A stretch of 64,000 bases of DNA from Halorubrum distributum JCM 10118 (GTDB lineage: Archaea; Halobacteriota; Halobacteria; Halobacteriales; Haloferacaceae), in the NCBI RefSeq assembly GCF_000337335.1, contig NZ_AOJN01000039.1, forward strand, positions 21,766-85,765. The letters are read 5' to 3'. Of this stretch, positions 60,058 through 64,000 are shown piece after piece (the stretch's first letter is position 1; each line of letters begins with the position of its first letter). The translations under genes were made by a program, and so were the position numbers. Under the pieces are notes generated by a model, which was not told where the DNA came from, did no database searches, and saw only the letters and a list, made by a program, of their open reading frames with translations.

Positions 60058-60522
60058 TTACCCCGACCGAAGCTCCTCGAGAACCCTATCGAGCCGGTAC
60101 TCTGCGTGCCAGTTAACGTTCGCTCGGTTGTTGTTCGCGGCGGGTTCGTACCGGATCGCGGTCACCGTCGATCCGGCGTCGTCGATCGAGACGAGATACA
60201 CTTCCTCCGTCCGGACGTTCAACGCGGCGAAGTAATCGATCTTGCCGTCGTACCCCTCTCGCTCGTAGCCGTCGCTTTTCGTTCGAACGCTCCGAGTCCG
60301 GAACTCCACGGCGCCGTCGCTTTTGCCATCGTACGCCGTCTTAACCTGTAGACGGTAGAACTCGCCACCGACCCTGATGACGAGATCGTACGGTTCGTTG
60401 TCGTACGCCGGCGTAAGTACGGAAACGTCGCGAGCGACCAGCTCCGCCGTGACGATCGCTTCCGTTGCCTGTCCTCGCTTTTGCGGTTCTTCGAGACGGT
60501 CGTACTGGTCAAACCGGGACAC
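60058..60522 (-). CDS. PD-(D/E)XK endonuclease-like protein (PDDEXK_5 type) between two tRNAs
   Basis: 154 residues. QKRGQATEAIVTAELVARDVSVLTPAYDNEPYDLVIRVGGEFYRLQVKTAYDGKSDGAVEFRTRS matches the group I intron-associated PD-(D/E)XK family: E21, D46 and Q59-V60-K61 occupy the nuclease core, with Gln where E/D is usual, as in this family. The C-terminal part has IDYFAALNVRTEEVYLV. The coding sequence is visibly less GC-rich than neighbours and is sandwiched between two same-strand tRNA genes, which suggests transfer into a tRNA island. Activity and target are unknown. Confidence 0.88.
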   Translation of the reverse strand: MSRFDQYDRLEEPQKRGQATEAIVTAELVARDVSVLTPAYDNEPYDLVIRVGGEFYRLQVKTAYDGKSDGAVEFRTRSVRTKSDGYEREGYDGKIDYFAALNVRTEEVYLVSIDDAGSTVTAIRYEPAANNNRANVNWHAEYRLDRVLEELRSG

Positions 60523-60575
60523 ACGACGGCCTCACTCGGCATCGTAGAAAACGGGTGACTGCGAGCGAGGAGAGA

Positions 60576-60684
60576 CGCCGAAGCCAGGACTCGAACCTGG
60601 GACCGCCTCGTGACTGTGACGGTCGGGGGAAGATCCGCCGAACGTCGTAACAGCGAGGCGCTCTACCAACTGAGCTACTTCGGC
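60576..60684 (-). tRNA. tRNA-Asn(GUU) with a 36-nt intron
   Basis: Acceptor GCCGAAG/CTTCGGC with discriminator G, D-arm GCTC/GAGC, anticodon stem CCTCG/CGAGG, T-arm CCAGG TTCGAGT CCTGG. The anticodon GTT is at 60649-60651. An intron at 60612-60647 splits the loop after the base 3' of the anticodon. The splice site is a canonical bulge-helix-bulge: 4-bp helix CTGT/ACAG with 3-nt bulges TAC and TCA, and outer helix GACG/CGTC. The mature loop would be CTGTTAA. CCA is not encoded. Confidence 0.93.
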
Positions 60685-60843
60685 TCACTTCCGGATACTC
60701 GCGTTGTTTTGATATGGCTTTCGTTTCCGCCCGACGGGGCGGTATCTGGGTGTCGTGAAGGGGGGAACACGGTACCGCGATCTCCGCCCTGACACCGTCG
60801 ATCCGACCGACACGTTTTCGGCCGGACCGCGAGACCGTTCGGT

Positions 60844-62274
60844 ATGGACGAGTTGGAGGCGGTGCTGTCGCGGGTCCGCGAGCGGGTCCTCCCGGAGCCA
60901 GAGGAGCGCGAGCGGCTGCGCGAGACGGCCGCGACGCTGACCGACCGGACCCGCGAGGCGATCGCCGACCTCCCCGTCGAGGCCGACGTGGTTCAGGTCG
61001 GGTCGACCGCACGCGGGACGTGGGTCGCGGGCGACCGCGACATCGATCTCTTCGTCCGGTTCGACGCGGACCTCGACCGCGCCGAACTGGAGGAGTACGG
61101 CCTCGACGTCGGCCACGCGGTCCTCCCCGACGGCCACGAGGAGTTCGCCGAGCATCCGTACGTGAAGGGGAGCTACGAGGGGTTCGACGTCGACCTGGTC
61201 CCCTGTCACGACGTGGAACGGGCCGCCGAGCTGGTCTCCGCCGTCGACCGGACACCGTTCCACGACGCGTACCTCTCGGCGCGGCTCGACGACGACCTCG
61301 CCGGGGACGTGGTGCTGGCGAAGGCGTTCCTGAAGGGGATCGGCGCGTACGGGAGCGACCTCCGCACGGAGGGGTTTTCGGGCTACCTCACGGAGCTGCT
61401 CGTGTTGGAGCTCGGCGGGTTCGTCCCGCTCGTGGAGTCCGCGCGGAGCTGGCACCCGCCGGTGGAGTTCGACCCCGAGGGGCATGCCGAGCGCACGTTC
61501 GAGGACCCCCTCGTCGTCGTCGACCCCACGGACCCGACGCGGAACGTCGCCGCGGTGCTGTCGGCGGCGAACCTCGCGCGGTTCCAACACTACGCGCGGG
61601 AGCTGCTCGCGGCGCCGAGCGAGGCGCTCTTCGACCCGGACGAGCCGGAGCCGCTCGACTCGAAGGAGGTCCGCGCTCACCTCGACCGCCGGGGGACGAC
61701 CCCTGTCGCGGTCGTCTTCGACGCTCCCGACGTGGTCGACGACCAGCTGTGGCCGCAGCTCCGGCGATCGCTGGACGGGATCGTCGGCGGCCTGAACGAC
61801 CACGGCTTCAACGTGCTCCGAGCGCGGGCCATGACGGACGCGGCGGGAGCGGCGGACGCCGCCGTGACGAGCGACGTCGAGGAGACGGCCGAGCGCGACG
61901 TATCCGACGAGCCGACGCGGGCCGCGCTGTACGCCGAGCTGGAGGTGACCGAGCGGCCGACCGTCGAGCGTCACGAGGGGCCGCCGGTCGCGGTCCGGAA
62001 GCACGCCGCGAGCTTCTACGAGTCGTACGTGGACGACGTCGACCCGGACACGTACGGCCCCTTCATCGACGGGGATCGGTACGTCGTCGAGCGGGAGCGG
62101 GAGTTCGCCACGGTCCGGGAGTACCTGGAGAGCGACGCCGCGAGCGACGTCGCGCTCGGCGCGCAGGTGGAGCCGGCGTTCGACGACCGCGACGTGTTGG
62201 TCGGGGAGGCGGTCGCGACGCTCGCGCCCGCGTTCGGCCGACCGCTCCGGGAGTTCTACGAGCCGCGGCCGTGA
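60844..62274 (+). CDS. cca: CCA-adding tRNA nucleotidyltransferase, archaeal class I
   Basis: 476 residues. The nucleotidyltransferase signature is QVGSTARGTWVAGDRDIDLFVRFD with D66 and D68, and the third carboxylate lies in GFDVDLVPC. HDAYLSARLDDDLAGDVVLAKAFLKGIGAYGSDLRTEGFSGYLTELLVLELGGF is the conserved central/tail domain. KHAASFYESYVDDVDPDTYGPFIDGDRYVVER is the C-terminal body. It adds CCA to tRNA 3' ends, needed because the tRNAs nearby do not encode CCA. Length is normal for archaea. It starts at ATG 60844. Confidence 0.96.
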   Translation: MDELEAVLSRVRERVLPEPEERERLRETAATLTDRTREAIADLPVEADVVQVGSTARGTWVAGDRDIDLFVRFDADLDRAELEEYGLDVGHAVLPDGHEEFAEHPYVKGSYEGFDVDLVPCHDVERAAELVSAVDRTPFHDAYLSARLDDDLAGDVVLAKAFLKGIGAYGSDLRTEGFSGYLTELLVLELGGFVPLVESARSWHPPVEFDPEGHAERTFEDPLVVVDPTDPTRNVAAVLSAANLARFQHYARELLAAPSEALFDPDEPEPLDSKEVRAHLDRRGTTPVAVVFDAPDVVDDQLWPQLRRSLDGIVGGLNDHGFNVLRARAMTDAAGAADAAVTSDVEETAERDVSDEPTRAALYAELEVTERPTVERHEGPPVAVRKHAASFYESYVDDVDPDTYGPFIDGDRYVVEREREFATVREYLESDAASDVALGAQVEPAFDDRDVLVGEAVATLAPAFGRPLREFYEPRP

Positions 62275-62340
62275 GGGAGCCGCCGAGGGGTTGTTGCCGC
62301 GTGGCGCCGGGCCGAGCCGCCGGCGACGTGTGAGCGGCGG

Positions 62341-62661
62341 TCAGCGAGAGACGCTGTCGAGGAGCCAGTAGACGAGCGCGGCGACGGCGGCGACGATCAG
62401 CGCGACCGCGGAGAGGAGCCCGGCAGCGCGGGGGAACGACAGCCAGAACGCGGCGTAGAAGGCGAGCGCGAACGCGAACAGGCCGACGACCAGCAGTCCG
62501 CGAGAGGGGTTCTGCGCGGCGGCGACGAACGCGCGCTGGGGGATCGAGAGGTCGCCGAACTCGGGGACGTCCTCGGGGTCGACGTCGTCGGAGAGCGGTC
62601 CCGAGTCGGCCGGATCTGTCGACTCGCCGTCGACGGAGCGGTCGGTATCGGTCACGGACAC
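62341..62661 (-). CDS. Small membrane protein with acidic N terminus
   Basis: 106 residues with a GTG start at 62661 (or 62655). The first 45 residues are acidic (DVDPEDVPEFGDLSIPQRAFVAAAQNPSRG). Two hydrophobic segments follow, about 55-73 and 80-102 (GLLVVGLFAFALAFYAAFWL, AGLLSAVALIVAAVAALVYWLL). It resembles haloarchaeal DUF7322-type proteins, from memory only. Function unknown. It lies between cca and the crcB pair. Confidence 0.75.
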   Translation of the reverse strand: MSVTDTDRSVDGESTDPADSGPLSDDVDPEDVPEFGDLSIPQRAFVAAAQNPSRGLLVVGLFAFALAFYAAFWLSFPRAAGLLSAVALIVAAVAALVYWLLDSVSR

Positions 62662-62733
62662 GGGTACGGGCCGAGGGATGCTGTACCTATCGCTTGCCGA
62701 GCCGGCGTCGGCGGGGCGGAGGGGAACCGTCGG

Positions 62734-63096
62734 TCAGCCGACGCTCTCGGCGACGAGGAGCGATCCGAGGAGGAACGCGGCCAGCGCGGCCGCGAGGTTC
62801 GACGCCGCGACGGTCGCGGCGGCGCGGACGCCCGTCTCGCTCGCCGCCCGAACGGTCCCGACGGCGAACGAGGAGAACGTCGTGAACGCGCCGCAGAAGC
62901 CGACGCCGAGGAGCAGCGCCGCCGTCGACCCGATCGGCGCGGCGGAGACGGCGCCGAGGGCGAAGCTTCCGAGCGCGTTGACGACGAGGACCGACCGGCG
63001 TCCCTCGACGCGGATCCCGACCGCGTGCCGGGAGACGGCGCCGAGCGCGCCGCCGACGCCGACGAGCGCCGTCGCGAGGAGCGGGGAGGCGGTCAT
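62734..63096 (-). CDS. crcB2: Fluoride channel subunit CrcB/Fluc (second copy)
   Basis: 120 residues, four membrane segments. The family residues are visible: GVGGALGAVSRHAVG, VNALGSFALGAVSAAP and GFCGAFTTFSSFAVGTV (the TTFS motif of the ion path). Fluc proteins work as dual-topology dimers or as heterodimers of two tandem genes; the paired gene next door points to the latter. It exports fluoride passively. The start overlaps the end of the upstream crcB by 4 nt. Confidence 0.93.
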   Translation of the reverse strand: MTASPLLATALVGVGGALGAVSRHAVGIRVEGRRSVLVVNALGSFALGAVSAAPIGSTAALLLGVGFCGAFTTFSSFAVGTVRAASETGVRAAATVAASNLAAALAAFLLGSLLVAESVG

Positions 63097-63497
63097 CGGC
63101 GGTCCCGCCCTCCGATTGCGAGTCCGAGCGCGGCCGCAGCGAATCCGGTCGCGTAGCTGACGGCGACGTACCAGGCGCCCGCGGGCGTTCCGATCGCGAC
63201 CGCGTCCGCGACGAACGTGCTGTACGTCGTGAACGACGAGAGCGCGCCGGTGCCGACGAACAGGCGGAGCCGGTCGCTCGAGGCGCGGGTTAAGAGGAGC
63301 CCGAGGGCGAACGACCCGGCGACGTTCGTGACGAGCGTCCCCGCGCCGGTCAGGGGGTCGCCGAGGACCGCGGGACCGGCTCCGGCGGCGCTCGCGGCGA
63401 GGGCCCGACCGACCCCGACGTCGACCGCGTGTCTGGCGACCGCGCCGAGGAACCCGCCGAGCGCGACGAGCAGGAAGCCGTACGGCGTCCGTTCCAT
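63093..63497 (-). CDS. crcB1: Fluoride channel subunit CrcB/Fluc (first copy)
   Basis: 134 residues, four membrane segments. ALGGFLGAVARHAVDVGVG, VTNVAGSFALGLLLTRA and GTGALSSFTTYSTFVADAV are the family motifs; the pore motif reads TTYS here compared with TTFS in the partner. It is the first of two overlapping crcB genes and presumably forms a heterodimer with the second in opposite orientation in the membrane. The ATG is at 63497. Confidence 0.92.
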   Translation of the reverse strand: MERTPYGFLLVALGGFLGAVARHAVDVGVGRALAASAAGAGPAVLGDPLTGAGTLVTNVAGSFALGLLLTRASSDRLRLFVGTGALSSFTTYSTFVADAVAIGTPAGAWYVAVSYATGFAAAALGLAIGGRDRR

Positions 63498-63540
63498 GCG
63501 CCCGGGAGAGTCCGAGACGGCTTGTGCGTTCTGGACCGCG

Positions 63541-64000
63541 TTACTGGCGCTCCGAGTCCGACAGCCGGCTCGCGCGCGGACTCTCCCCTCCGTGCGGCGT
63601 TCGCCGCTCTCTGATCCGGACCGTGTGGGCCGTCTCGGTGGCGTCGTCGACTACGAGCGCCTCGCCGACGCCCTCGGGCAACCGCGCGGCGAGGTCGCCC
63701 GCGAGGTACGTCGCCTCGGCTTCGGCCAAGCGGTCGACGTCGCGCGCGGCCGTCAGGCGGTGAGAGACGAGGAGGTCGGACTGGGAGACGGCGACGCTCG
63801 GGAGCGCGGCCGGCCGTTGGGTCGCACAGACCAGCGAGGCGCCGGGCGCGCGCCCCCGGGTGAGGAGCGTCCGGAGGGCCGGGTCCGCGACCCCGCCGAA
63901 GAAGGCGTGCGCCTCGTCGACGAGGAGCCACGGGAGCCGCGGAAGACTGCCAGCGACCCGTGCGTCGTAGAGGCCGCGAGCGACGGCGCGGACGACTGCC
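63541..64000 (-). CDS. HerA-like ATPase, C-terminal part (5' end outside window)
   Basis: The visible 152 residues run in one frame from position 63999 to the stop at 63541. WLLVDEAHAFFGGVADPALRTLLTRGRAPGASLVCATQRPAALPSVAVSQSDLLVSHRLTAARDVDRLAEA shows Walker B (LLVDEAH), sensor-like CATQRPAALP and SHRL, typical of DUF87/HerA-type ATPases. Those proteins act on DNA or in conjugation-like systems. The remainder, LAARLPEGVGEALVVDD, matches the family end, with an unstructured tail. Walker A lies outside the window, so the full role is open. Confidence 0.85.
   Translation of the reverse strand, partial: AVVRAVARGLYDARVAGSLPRLPWLLVDEAHAFFGGVADPALRTLLTRGRAPGASLVCATQRPAALPSVAVSQSDLLVSHRLTAARDVDRLAEAEATYLAGDLAARLPEGVGEALVVDDATETAHTVRIRERRTPHGGESPRASRLSDSERQ

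Overview
The window is chromosomal DNA of a haloarchaeon, most likely Halorubrum or a close relative. The evidence is very high GC, acidic proteins throughout, mostly leaderless genes with TATA-like boxes 25-30 nt upstream, and typical archaeal markers: FtsZ2 with CdrS, ABCE1, replication factor C small subunit, archaeal CCA-adding enzyme, NcsA, archaemetzincin, an EMC6-like protein and a tRNA intron with a bulge-helix-bulge motif. The genus is an inference from memory of similar sequences. About 75 protein genes and two tRNA genes are supported. Gene density is high and most genes are ordinary core genes.

Layout. 1-5.2 kb: chromosome segregation and cell division (smc, a coiled-coil protein, cdrL, cdrS-ftsZ2 with an operator-rich leader). 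5.4-13.4 kb: an accessory-looking biosynthetic cluster: MDR dehydrogenase, CDP-alcohol phosphatidyltransferase, membrane protein, a Gfo/Idh/MocA-aldo/keto reductase fusion, sulfatase-like hydrolase, PTPS-family pterin enzyme, GT4 glycosyltransferase and a methyltransferase-like protein. 13.4-20.2 kb: ncsA, hotdog protein, response regulator, hydrolase, meaB plus the methylmalonyl-CoA mutase B12 subunit, and a frameshifted VOC gene. 20.7-27.3 kb: CaCA exchanger and the phosphate operon pstS-pstC-pstA-pstB-phoU. 27.4-35.3 kb: Fe-S oxidoreductase, biotin ECF transporter bioY-bioM-bioN under a BirA-type operator, RHH-yhhQ, a beta-propeller protein and a HELAH protein. 35.7-42.7 kb: CNNM protein, glutaredoxin/redoxin pair, Sua5, creatininase-family protein, ABCE1-EMC6 and a small winged-HTH gene. 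42.8-53.5 kb: hydroxyacid dehydrogenase, quinone methyltransferase, pilin-like and exported proteins with a membrane-anchored HTH regulator, etfBA and rfcS. 54-64 kb: phosphoesterase, PiT phosphate transporter, YgfZ-like protein, archaemetzincin, HAD hydrolase, two tRNAs flanking a PD-(D/E)XK gene, cca, twin crcB genes and the end of a HerA-like ATPase.

The most unusual signal is non-coding. Four copies of a roughly 350-420 bp element (14.56, 20.24, 35.34 and 53.58 kb) sit between unrelated genes. Each combines 57-61 bp units carrying a TTATAAA box with hairpins whose loops are conserved while their arms change in a compensatory way between copies. This looks like a mobile or multiplied structured DNA/RNA element, not coding sequence. 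Other regulatory signals are five GTAAGAC half-sites and two leader hairpins before cdrS-ftsZ2, a 9+14+9 BirA operator before bioY, and an inverted repeat upstream of pstS.
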